Assembly: GCA_023678885.1 (NCBI GenBank)
Contig: CM042955.1
Location: 36,984,088 to 37,048,087, forward strand
Direction: 5' to 3'
Length of the DNA stretch: 64,000 nt
Origin: Pogostemon cablin
Lineage: Eukaryota > Streptophyta > Magnoliopsida > Lamiales > Lamiaceae
Positions 1 through 10,140 of the stretch are shown piece after piece (positions within the stretch are counted from its first letter, which is position 1; each line of letters opens with the position of its first letter). The notes beneath the pieces were generated by a model. That model was given only the letters and a program-made list of their open reading frames with translations. It ran no database searches and was not told the DNA's origin. The translations under genes were made by a program, and so were the position numbers.

Positions 1-190
1 AATGTTACGTGGGATTTGAAATTGGTAAAGAGAAAAAAGATTTACTCCATGCATTTTGAATTATTAAATCTTTAAGTGATGTTTGTTAAAGTTTTGTGGG
101 ATTTTAAAATAAGTGAATAGTGACATTATTTGTTTTAAGTTTTCAATAGGATATAGTTCAACTGTATGTCAAATAAAATGTGTAAGATAA

Positions 191-265
191 TACTCCTTCC
201 GCCCGCTTTTAAGGATTCCAACTTATTAGAGGGAAATGTATCCTTGAAATCGGACGGAGAGAATA
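191..265. mobile_element. Very short Stowaway-like MITE derivative
   Basis: The left end TACTCCTTCCGCCCGC and the right end GGACGGAGAGAATA are inverted and bounded by TA. The core is only about 45 bp, so this looks like an internally deleted copy of the MITEs found elsewhere in the window. Confidence 0.5.
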
Positions 266-374
266 TTAATTTATAGGTAAACATTGTGTGATAAGTGGTC
301 AATACCTAAGTCACTACACAACACACAAGAAAAGATTGAAGTTCCATAGGTTTGTCCTGCCGAGCCAAGGTCAT

Positions 375-717
375 CTTGCCAAAGCCAGGTCTTCCCATCG
401 AGCTCTGTCTTGCCAAGGTCCGAGGTCGTCCTGCCTAGTCGAGGTCTGTCCTGCCAAGGTGATCCGAGATCTGTCCCACCAAGATGATCCAAGGTCTTCT
501 ATCCGAGCTGAGGTATGTTCATCCAAGGTAATCCGAGATCTTCTATCCGAGCCAAGGTCTATCCTGCCAATGAGATCCGAGGGCTTATATCTATGCCGAA
601 GGTGAGCTCTGCCCTGCCAAGCTCTCCTTGCCAAAGGTGAGCTCTGCCCTGCCAAGCCCTCCATGCCAAAGTTGAGCTCCGTCCTACCGAGCTCTCCTTG
701 TTAAAGCCGAGCTATGT
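375..717. repeat. Degenerate tandem array (CTGCCAAGGT-type units)
   Basis: Short units built on variants of TCCTGCCAAGGT, GATCCGAGATCT and GAGCTCTGCCCTGCCAAG recur through the stretch, and continue briefly after the hAT element at 1387-1430. Composition is richer in GC than the flanks. Open frames here are by-products of the repeat. Such arrays are common inside old LTR retrotransposons, which is the likely origin; no coding domain is visible. Confidence 0.7.
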
Positions 718-725
718 CCTGCCGA

Positions 726-1386
726 TAGGGATATAATCAAACCAAACCGAGTCGAACACTACTAGGTTTGAGGATCGTTTATTAAGAAATTATCGAACTC
801 GAGCCCGAACTCGAACTCGTCAAGAAAAAAATATCTAACTCGAGCTCGAACTCAAACTATTTATTAAAACTCGCGAACATGTTCACGAACACATAAAGTA
901 ACTTGTTTATGAATATATTTTCATGAACATTTAAACAATTTTGTGCATGGGTATTAAAAGAATGTTTCGTTTATAAACATTTAATGTTATTCATAATATT
1001 AAATAAACAAATTAACAAAATATAATAATAAACGGTAAAATGTATTTAAATATTTAAATAATCACTTAAGTTATTATCATATTTGTGTGGTTTAATATAA
1101 AATATTTAATTATTGAATATTAATAAATAAATAATAATATATAATTCTAAAGAACAACTATAAAATTTACGAACGCGTTTGCGAGCCATTAGCGAGCCTA
1201 TAAACGAATATGTTTGTGAGCTTTCGAGCGGAATACCCTTAGGTTTGAGTTTGATTTGATAAACTATTCGAACTCAAAATTCAAGTTTGGTTTGGCTCGT
1301 TAAGGTTAACGAACGAGTTCGAACGAATATTTAATCAAACTGAGACTCGAATAGTTCGCGAACGGTTTGGTTTGGTTACATCCCTA
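726..1386. mobile_element. Non-autonomous hAT element, copy 1
   Basis: The ends TAGGGATATAATCAAACC and (reverse complement of the right end) TAGGGATGTAACCAAACC form terminal inverted repeats of the hAT type. The flanks CCTGCCGA (718-725) and CCTGCTGA (1387-1394) are an 8-bp target-site duplication with one mismatch. The 661-bp body has no transposase frame and matches the element at 30126-30787 nearly base for base. It is inserted into the tandem array around it. Confidence 0.9.
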
Positions 1387-1394
1387 CCTGCTGA

Positions 1395-2047
1395 GGTCTT
1401 CCAGAGCTGGAGTCCTTAAGATGGCTAGTGGATGACCTGTCAAATCATCTGTTACATCTGTGTCAGACTTTCCACTTCCCAATGTACAGCTATAGGCTTT
1501 CCCATCTCCCAAAGCAAGATTTCGCATCTCCTGCATTTAATGCCTACAAATTACTAGCTTAGAGCATTTATTGCTAGAATAGTAGGCTTACCCCACTTGT
1601 ATAATAGGGGGGCTGCATCTTCATCTCCATCTACACACGCATCTTCATCCTCATCTTCACCATCAACATTCTCCCAATTGTAAATGAGAATTATCTTCCT
1701 CCACCATACACAAAAAAAAAATCAAAGAGAAACAAACTCTCTACCTTAAACTCCCACAAACGTGGGAGAAATTCTTGAGTCTTCTTCATCCATGCTTTCT
1801 CTATATTATGTTTGATTAGTCTGATTAAATCATATTACAACCACATTAAACACTCACTTCACTTATTAAAAATTGACTATCGACAACTTGAGATTGTCTA
1901 TTAAAAATATTTATGTGAGATGAATAAAAAGTGATAATATTTTAACAAAATTGAATTAATAAAAAGTGATTCTGGTGCGTGAATTATAATAAATAGAGTT
2001 TGTAGTAGCAGTAAATAAAGAGTGATAACATTTTAAATAAAAATAAT
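1395..2047. other. Gene-free stretch, probable old LTR remnant
   Basis: No gene is visible. Around 1600 a TATAATAGGGG motif is followed by a pyrimidine-rich leader with an oligo-A tract, which resembles the U3-R-U5 part of an LTR. Boundaries and a second copy were not found. The rest is AT-rich. Confidence 0.4.
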
Positions 2048-2317
2048 ACTTCATCCGTCTCGTCTAACTCTTTACCTTTATTGTAGATACGAAGTTTAAG
2101 AAATGTTATTTTTTGACCAATTTTATTGATTTTTAAAGGTAAATTAGTATATTTTTTAGTAAGTAAATTATGTGTATTAGATAAGAGTGAGATTTTTTAA
2201 AATATGATGTATTATATGTTATTTATTTTGAAACCTTTATTATTTTTGGATGGTGAAGAGTGTAGTTAGACGAACAAAAGAGGAAATATTGAAGAGGTTG
2301 TTGGGACGGATGTAGTA
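2048..2317. mobile_element. Stowaway-like MITE
   Basis: Left end TACTTCATCCGTCTCGTC and right end GACGGATGTAGTA are inverted, with TA at both borders. Subterminal sequence (TCTAACTCTTTACC against GAAGAGTGTAGTTAGA) is also inverted. It resembles the MITE truncated at the window end (63834-64000). Confidence 0.75.
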
Positions 2318-2432
2318 ATATATTTAATAAAAAGGGATAATTATTTTAAAAATATAAAAACGGTATCAGGTGAGAAGATCTTAAGCAAATGTTTGTCTAA
2401 TTTATGAAAAAAAATATATGAAAAGGAGAAAT

Positions 2433-3756
2433 TGTTAGAGTGATTTAATTAAGTATTAAATGATTCAACTCTCTATTAGTTTAAGCTTATAGATGAGGTG
2501 GACATTTATTTAATATGATATGGTGGACATTTATTTAACATGATATCAGAGCTCATGGTTAATAAAGATTCAGGGTTCGAACCTCACCGCCACCCACTTA
2601 TGAAAAAATTCCCCGGTTGCATGTGAGAGGGGCATGCTAGAGTGATTTGATTAAATATTAAAAAAGGGCGGACTATTGCCACCCGAAATTTCACTAAAGG
2701 CACCCGAAGATTAAAAATATATTCATGTGATGACAATTATAACCCTATTCTTAAATCCAAATAAAATTAATATATTCAAAATTATTTTCTTTCCACAGCA
2801 CGCCCAACCTATCTAGTCACCCGCGATCAGAACCTTTCCTTCCCGTACGCCGCCTCTTCCCGACCGACAACTCTGTATCCTGGGCTTCACCGAGCAGAAG
2901 GGCAAGCGTGTCGTCCACCTCTCTGGCGGCTCCATCGCCGAGGAGAATGTCTAGTACAAGTACAAGCAGTATTGATCTTTCTTCCGCCGCCCCAATAAAA
3001 TCGAGAGGGCAGAGAAATTAAGTGCCGGCATTCTTCAACACCTTCTGCAACCTCGTGACAGATTTTTCCCAAAATCATCCATTTTCTTCATAGACGATAA
3101 GCATGAATATTGGCACTTGTTTATTTTTTCCATTATCATGGTCAATTTAATTGCATTTTTTTATCATCTTGCGTTCGTGAATTGATGTTGAAAAGATTTG
3201 AAAATTTTGGTATCTATCCGTTGCGAAAAACTAAAGGAGAGAAGAAACAAATTCAAATCAAAAGAAAAAATGGGTGTGGAAGTCCAATTAATCCAACAAC
3301 ACATCCAGCCACAAAACTTAATTACACTAAAATCAGAAAATGTTCTAATAAGTTGACAAAATTGCTTAAGATCTAATTGGGTGTTGTTGGAAAGGTTCTA
3401 GAACCCTTCTCATTCATCTCCTTATTTCTTTCTACTGTGAGCGAAATGGGTTCTGCCCATTCGTCTTCATCTCATTCCCTTCATCTTTTTATTTCTTTCA
3501 TCGTTGTCTTTTCTTTTTCTTTCTTTTTTTTATGTTGCATTTTTTTTTCTGCGTAAGTTACAGGTTTCATTGGGCGAACAAAATAATTTTTATATATTTA
3601 CGTTGAATTTGAGTGTGAGGTTATAATTGTCTTTTCATTTTTATTTTTTTTAATCTTGGGGTGCCTTCAGTAAAATTCTGGGTGGCAATAGTCCCACCCA
3701 TTAAAAAATTCAACTCTTTACTAACTTAAATTTTTAGATGAGGTGATCATTTAACA
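2433..3756 (+). mobile_element. TRIM retrotransposon interrupted by a MULE
   Basis: The left LTR (2433-2540) starts TGTTAGAGTGATTTAATT and ends TTTAACA. Directly inside is TGATATCAGAGC, one base from the initiator-Met tRNA primer-binding site. A purine-rich GTGAGAGGGGCA precedes the right LTR (from 2635, TGCTAGAGTGATTTGATT). The right LTR is split by the element at 2666-3699 and resumes with ATTCAACTCTTTACTAAC, ending TTTAACA at 3756. The internal part is about 94 bp with no protein, which defines a TRIM. Flanking pentamers GAAAT and AAAAT match at four of five positions. The left LTR carries a small internal duplication near its end. Confidence 0.75.
2666..3699. mobile_element. Mutator-like non-autonomous element with GC-rich cargo
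   Basis: Terminal inverted repeats of about 48 bp start GGGCGGACTATTGCCACC on the left and GGGTGGGACTATTGCCACC on the right (reverse complement). A perfect 9-bp duplication ATTAAAAAA lies at 2657-2665 and 3700-3708, the Mutator target-site length. The inside holds a GC-rich block (about 2795-3060) unlike the AT-rich ends, looking like captured host coding or leader sequence. It has in-frame stops and I do not recognise the source. No transposase is present. Confidence 0.85.
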
Positions 3757-4639
3757 AAAATAGTATTAAAAACCAAAATCTGGTTTTCCAATCCTTAAAC
3801 AAACATCAATTTATAAAGTCTAACCAGAATACACAAGGGTACCAATGCATTCGGACAATTAAAATTATTATATAATATTTTCATTTTAGTATCTAAAATT
3901 GATTTAAATAAAATAATTTAAATAACGGCCTACTACAGCTAAATTTTTATTTTATAAACTCTGGAGTGCACCGATTTTTTAAAATAAAAAATGTATCATT
4001 TTTTTTCTTATATAGTATATTATTCATTAAATAATTTAATTAGATGATTATTATTTTCTGTCAATCGATTTTTTATAAAGAAAACAATCGAGATGGATTA
4101 AAAGTATTAATTTTTTTAAGCAAATATATTTTATAATTATTAATAAGTATTTTTATTATATATTTATCTAATTTTATATTTATATTGGGTTGTTAACGAA
4201 CTTGACACGAAATTTTCATGTTTTTATTGGGTTGACACGATAACGACACGAACCCAATAAAACCAAACACTAACCCGCTATTATCGTGTCGTGCTATCAT
4301 GTCATATCGGGAATTACCACCCCTAATTAGAAAACCTATAGTGCAAATAATCTTTCCTGCACCATGGTCAAATAGGGGTATTAAGGTCCAAAAGAATATT
4401 CAGATGACTTTTACAGAAGAAACATGCATGTCACGTCCAAAAAAATATTAAGAGGGGCATGAACCTGAAATCTCGTTTCAAATCAAAGCAAAAGCTCTAA
4501 ACATTTGTTCTGTCAACCGAAAAACAGTAGAGCCACACTACAATCTAATGTTAAAAAACCCATTATAGGGTAGACAGGATTGTTGAGCACGTACACAATT
4601 TTGCTTCCACTTTACTTCTCATGTTAGGTCGAGTCATTT
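3757..4639. other. Intergenic stretch with a repeat fragment
   Basis: No gene is visible. Around 4185-4325 lies sequence ending GGGAATTACCACCCCTA, which looks like one end of a hAT-type element (reverse complement TAGGGGTGGTAATTCCC) whose partner end was not found. The last few hundred bases are probably the 3' untranslated region of the tetraspanin gene. Confidence 0.4.
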
Positions 4640-7600
4640 TCAAACTTTCAAGTTGCTCCTAGCAGCATTTCGTCTCGCACAGCATCCGACGAAGTATATC
4701 ATCGACTGCATTGAAACCAACCGAGATTCATAAATTCCAAAATGTGAATGGAAGCGAAACTTTGAGAGTATGTTTTTCGATGTTTACATGGATTTTGAAA
4801 ATTATGAATATCGATGATCTGTATTTGTTCGATTTTTTGTAGGGCATGTCAAAAATTTATATCAAATCAATATCTAAAAGTTGGGTATGATAGGGGTAAA
4901 AAGGGTATTAATTGATACGAAAGACCGTATAAAATAGGGAAGTGAAATAAAGAAATGATACTATATGAGGTGAGATAATGAGAAAGGTGGTAGATCAAGG
5001 ATTAATAATATTCATAGGGGGTGTGTATTGCCCTAAGCACAAAACGGTTTTCATAACCGCAAACAAACATAGTTTTTATGCGAATGATGCCAAGAGATGT
5101 TATGTTACCACTTACCAGGACGACGAAGAGGATACAATTAAAGATCGCTACGACCCTCCACTCTGTTTTCATGTACTGAGCAACTCCAGCTCTTGATAAT
5201 TGGCAACATGGAAAGAAACACAATGAGCTGTAAGAGTTCCTAAGCATATAAAGAGGAAAATAAACAAAGGTTGGTAATACTTACTTGCAGGAATCACAAT
5301 TATAACACTTGACAGCCTTAGAATTTTTGTAAAGTCTGCAATCTTTGTTCGAACTTATAGGGTGGAAGCTCAGGTCGAAGAACGTGGCATTCACAGCAGG
5401 GTAACCACAACTAAAAGCATACAAAAGGAAGAGAGATAGAGGTTATTGATCAGAGTAATGATTGTATTCGACAAGTCACTTAAGAACGTCATGAAGACAA
5501 AACGCAGAAGTTAGAAAAGCATAGGACACAAACTCAGAAGGTGGCCTGCAGCAACCAGCTTCAATGGGGCTCAGGTTTGCCGATTTGTATTGCTTGAGAG
5601 TCTGCGATAACAAGGTAAAACGAGAGTATACAAGATTGGAAATCAAGCAATTGGTACTTATTGGTAACATTAGTAGATAATGGGAGATAAAAGTCACATA
5701 AGAACCTTATATTTTTTGGAAAGACTGTTGCAATCATCGGACTTGACGAGACAACTCTTGAGGTGCCCCCAGTTATGAGAATTGTTCAGCTGAGACACGG
5801 GACGTGACATCTTCATTCAATTTATGGTGTTGATATCTAACCTTCTAAGAGTGTGTGAATGGTCGCTTACTTGTTTCAGAAACCAGGAGCTATAATCCTC
5901 AAGTTGATACTCTTTATACCTAATTAGATAGGAATTAAGATCTCAAATTGAGGAATTAAGATCTCAAGTTGATATGAGAATGGTTGATAATGATAGGTAT
6001 GAATATGAAACAAAAAACAAAGATTGTATAAAAATTTGTGTTCAGAAATCATAATCCGGTGTTTGGGATATGTGTTTAGAAGCCATACACTTGGTTTTCA
6101 AAATATATGTAGGTATGTATATTGCGTATCTCACCATTGTATATTGTATCTATTAGTAATATTTTCAGTCTAGTGTATCTAATAATAATAGAAGTATAAT
6201 GTGTACTAAGTAGTAATAAAATCAAAAGAGAAAAAGAGCAGAAATGACCAAAATTGATAAATTATATAATGAAAGGACCGTGCGCAGGTTCATCCTAAGT
6301 TACATGATCATTTGTGATTTTTTCTCTTGGATCAAGGAGGAAAGAAACGGCATTTCGAAAAAGATGAGAAATAATTTGTCATACCTGAGACCAGTTACAT
6401 TGTGACCAGAACCATTATTCGTTACGATAAACCTGTAGTGCAGACATTAAGTGGAGTCACAACAAAAGGCAGATGTAAAGTGCAACAGCTGTCTCTTAAA
6501 ATCTACCTAAATAAAGTTGAAAATAACTATCATTAGCAACACAACTTATGCATAATGTAAGGGCAGAAGAATGGTTTTATCATTTATGGACTGTTTTACA
6601 GAAACCTTATTATTCAGACTAGAGTTGGTCCAATAACACCTTCTAACTCGAACCTTATTATCTAGACTTCACATTAATTAATTGAGGGTTGTGCTGCAGC
6701 TGCAGGTTTACTACATCTAATGATTGTAGTTTCATTAGAATTACTTGTAAATTCAAAGTTCCAGTTTGTCCCTCCGTACCCTTTCAAATTAGTAGCAAGA
6801 CACGACTCTAATTAAAAGCTAGATACTCTAAGCAGAGCTTCGATTAAGATACGACCATAAGAGGATATTGTGACTTCTGTTTGCAAACCAAGAGTATAAT
6901 TCGACTCCAGCAATCACACGACAACATCATACATATTCCATCTTGAGTGCTTGACCTATGGACTTGTAGCTACAATTCACATATCACCTTCTCCACACCG
7001 CACAAACCTCAATTTGTTGAAGCGAAAAGGTGAAGCTAAACTGTCAAACTTGCAACTGAATATGAGGATACCATTAATCATTTCAAACTGCAATCGAAAA
7101 ACTTCTACAATCCTAAAAAAATCTAGTTACTCTTGCCCCTCTATTGTCAAAATTTCCTATGCCACTTGGTGCCATCTAGTATGTCGCATCATTGAATGAG
7201 TAACACGTATGATAGAGGAGGATACTAAACCCTAAGGGCGAAGATTAGATTTATTCCTCCCTCCCACATGTCACACATACAACAAGCGGCACAGGATATC
7301 TAGTGTACTCTTGCCCTATGATGACACCAACTACACAATGGCAAGTATAATAAGACAAGTTTTTTTTTGGTCAGTTCTGAAAATACAGTCTAATAACGTA
7401 GACGAAAAAATATAACTAGATGGTCCATTACTTGGGAAAAACAACAAACAAAATCAAAGAACACATGCAATTTCCACATCAAGAATACTTACGCCAACAC
7501 CGTGAAGACCAAGATACCGATCAATAGGATGCAAAGCAAGACGAGATACTGCAACCACATGCTAAGGAAGAACTGAAAAGAAGTATGACAGGAAATGTCA

Positions 7601-8272
7601 AGAAAACAGAGTAATACACAACCGGTTAAGATGAGGATACGATCCACAACAAGACTGAGTTGTTCTTCAATGCCCCCAAAAGCCCAACAATCGACCTGAA
7701 CAGATTAAAAACACACAAGTTAGTTTACCACAAGATAAAAATTTCAAGAACATTTCAGAAAATGAAAGCTTACACTATTAAGATTACAGCACCAAGTCCT
7801 ATAACAGGCAGTGTAAGCGATCTCTTACAGTTGTCGTGACGAGTGCTCATCCACACTCCAAACCCAATTACAGCCACAGCTAATAACTAATAAGAAAATC
7901 AAAGCAGAAATCAAATTCAATAGAGCAACATTTTTCAGACACTTGAGTAAACCTATAGTACTGTTCACGGCCTTGTAATGACTACGCTAAGAAATTTGAT
8001 AAATCAGATTAAACATGTTTAAGCAGAAACTTAAAGCATTATGCCAGCATTGCTACACCTGGATCCTAAAAATAAACCAACCCAAGATTGAGAAACAAAT
8101 AAATATCAGAAATCCACAAGAAAAGGGTCTTTAGATAAAACGACGTAGTAATTCAGCAATGGAAGATTATTTAAAAAAAAAAAGAGTGGAAGGAAAAGGG
8201 TAGATTACATACCATCGTAAGAAAGTTAACCCATCGGATAACAAAAGTGCTGGTCCGTGTCTCTGAACTCAT
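4640..8272 (-). CDS. TET10: Tetraspanin, TET10-like
   Basis: Eleven exons rebuild a 266-residue protein: 8213-8272, 7774-7886, 7641-7695, 7493-7548, 6385-6432, 5871-5919, 5706-5789, 5534-5601, 5285-5410, 5116-5191, 4640-4705. Every junction is GT-AG and keeps frame. Four membrane segments lie near residues 10-32, 46-68, 72-97 and 230-252, with a large extracellular loop between the third and fourth. That loop holds the plant tetraspanin motif GCCRPPSDCGYP (171-182) and paired cysteines in KCYNCDSCK. The tail is CCARRNAARSN. Tetraspanins organise membrane microdomains; the order and loop resemble Arabidopsis TET10 as I recall it. The last exon is separate: the fourth membrane helix spans the 5116 junction, and reading through that donor would give a spurious tail. 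Start chosen at 8272 because MSSETRTSTFVIRWVNFLTM is family-typical. A MITE lies in intron 4. Confidence 0.9.
7125..7315. mobile_element. MITE family copy A, in intron 4 of the tetraspanin
   Basis: The core (ACACGTATGATAGAGGAGGA, then a block around ACCCTAAGGGCGAAGATTAG and CCTCCCTCCCACATGTCACA) matches the copies at 8649-8866 and 62600-62840 in order and spacing. The outer ends are diverged, so the borders are approximate. Confidence 0.55.
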
Positions 8273-8648
8273 GCTTCCGACCAGCTCAGCTCCCTCGCTT
8301 TCAAGAACTCCAGTGCAGAAATACACAACACGCACTAGGAGGTGTAAGATGAGGATTGAGCTTCCAGTTCCGGGTATGAGAAGGGTGGGAGGCTTTCGAA
8401 ATTGTAGTAGTGGAGGTTGCAGCGTGCAAGCAACGAGCTATTTTGGGTAATTCGTGCAATCAATCTAAGGGTAGAATGGGAAGAGAAAAAAACATGCTCA
8501 CATGGTTTCTCTGCAGATGATAAAACTGAGCTTGCCTTCAAAACACCGCGAGACAACTCGGATTAACTAGAATGCATTTAATTGTCAGATTTAGATAATG
8601 GTCATTCATTTTCTTAAATTTTGCTATTTGTTTAAGTTGGAATTGGTC

Positions 8649-8866
8649 TTTATATATTGCTCGAATTTTCTGTGTCATTTGGTACATAATCTTTTGTGTC
8701 ACATCGTTGGATGGACGACACGTAGGACAGAGAAATTATACTCTAATCCTTAAACTCTACGGGCAATGATTGGATTTATTTCCCCCTCTTACTTGTTAAT
8801 CATTTTACGTGTGACACCGAAGATGATGTACAGAAATGACGTAGAAGATTCGGTGTGCTTTATATA
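8649..8866. mobile_element. MITE family copy B
   Basis: Left arm TGTGTCATTTGGTACATAAT and right arm (reverse complement) TACGTCATTTCTGTACATCA are imperfect inverted repeats, continuing to GTGTCACA on both sides. TTATATAT flanks both borders. The centre GGGCAATGATTGGATTTATT is shared with copies A and C. It lies upstream of both the tetraspanin (minus) and the HIP gene (plus). Confidence 0.65.
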
Positions 8867-8932
8867 TGGTGGTTAAACTCATCTCTCACCAATTTTTGTT
8901 ATAATTCATTTGTTAAAAATGAAATCTAATTG

Positions 8933-9036
8933 AATACTATTATAATATAATAGATGAATTTAATGTATAAATTTACTCAAATTTAATACTATTATAATAT
9001 AATAGATGAATTTAATGTATAAATTTACTCAAATTT
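8933..9036. repeat. 52-bp tandem duplication
   Basis: AATACTATTATAATATAATA and the rest of a 52-bp unit is repeated head to tail at 8933-8984 and 8985-9036 with almost no change, indicating a recent local duplication. Confidence 0.9.
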
Positions 9037-9398
9037 AATATAGGGTGAATGAGTAATTAATATATAAAATTTATAATTTTATTACAACATAAAAAATAAA
9101 GAAAAATGTTGAAGTGGGAAATTGTCCCATAGGGGAATTATGGAAAAATATAACTTCTTATTATTTTCTACACATTATGAAATTAAATAAAATGTGTGAA
9201 TCACTTAATGCAATTACCTAACAACTAGCTTTATCCGTGCTTGCACATACTATGCACGAAGACTTTCAAGATCTCTCCTTTCACATTTTTGTATAATTTT
9301 TCCTTGTTACATTTTGTAATTATTTATTCCACCCCTATATTTCTTAAACATGTATTTGTAAGTGATTCATTGATGCATTATAAACCAACAATATAAAA

Positions 9399-9467
9399 TA
9401 CTCACTCCGTCCTACTTTAATTTGCACTCTCACTCCGACGTGGAGATTAAGAAAAGTGAGGATATTA

Positions 9468-9514
<47 letters not shown>

Positions 9515-9687
9515 AATAAAACAAATGATAAAGTATATTTGATATGGTAAATATGAGTGATTTTTTTGTAAATAAAATGTATGGAGAAGTGATTGTTTTG
9601 ACTTTTTGTTTTTTAAGAGAGATGCAAATTTTTGTATTAAAAAAAAAACAACAAACAATTGCAATATGAAAGAAGGCATAGGGAGTA
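9399..9687. mobile_element. Stowaway-like MITE with an AT microsatellite
   Basis: The left end TACTCACTCCGTCCTACTTT and the right end CATAGGGAGTA are inverted, bounded by TA. A (TA)n run of about 42 bp lies at 9470-9511 inside it. Confidence 0.65.
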
Positions 9688-9866
9688 TAATAAAACAAGT
9701 CATAGTTACGCATACAATGTTACAATCATAAATTGACACATCAAACATCCTAAGCATGATTCATACTATTTTTGGAAAAATTAAAGATAAAAAAGTGATT
9801 AGCACATAATGTAAGATGAGTAAGTGAATGTTACATTCGTTTTGCATCCATAATAACCTAGTATGG

Positions 9867-9879
9867 GAAGGTTCTGGAA
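9867..9879 (+). promoter_or_regulatory. Perfect heat-shock element upstream of HIP
   Basis: GAAGGTTCTGGAA fits the three-unit heat-shock factor site nGAAnnTTCnnGAAn without mismatch. It lies about 260 bp before the start codon of the HIP co-chaperone gene. Next to it are GGCCCA (a TCP/site II-type motif in reverse, 9888-9893) and a 16-bp perfect palindrome TGGCCTGGCCAGGCCA (9901-9916). That it works is inference. Confidence 0.6.
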
Positions 9880-10140
9880 ACACAAGAGGCCCAAACGTGT
9901 TGGCCTGGCCAGGCCAGCAGTGATGAGTCGGTCATTTATCCCAATTCCAAAATGAACACACAACCGAAAGAAGCTACTAGAACTAAGTCTAATACTTCAA
10001 CTCTCATTCTCTCCCCATTTTACTTCACTCTCAGAACCGCAATTCGTCGCCAAACCCATTTCCTTTCATTTCTCTAAACCCCAATCCAGAGTTCTAAGCG
10101 AAATTTCTGACCAAAAAATTTCAGTAGCAACAAATACGCA

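Noticed and set aside
2565..2590. tRNA gene suggested by GGTTCGAACC
   Set aside because: No cloverleaf can be formed around it; the motif lies in the internal part of the TRIM.
5002..5247. Tetraspanin C-terminal exon read through to 5002
   Set aside because: A GTAAGT donor follows VVL at 5115, and a separate exon at 4640-4705 supplies the family-typical helix end and tail.
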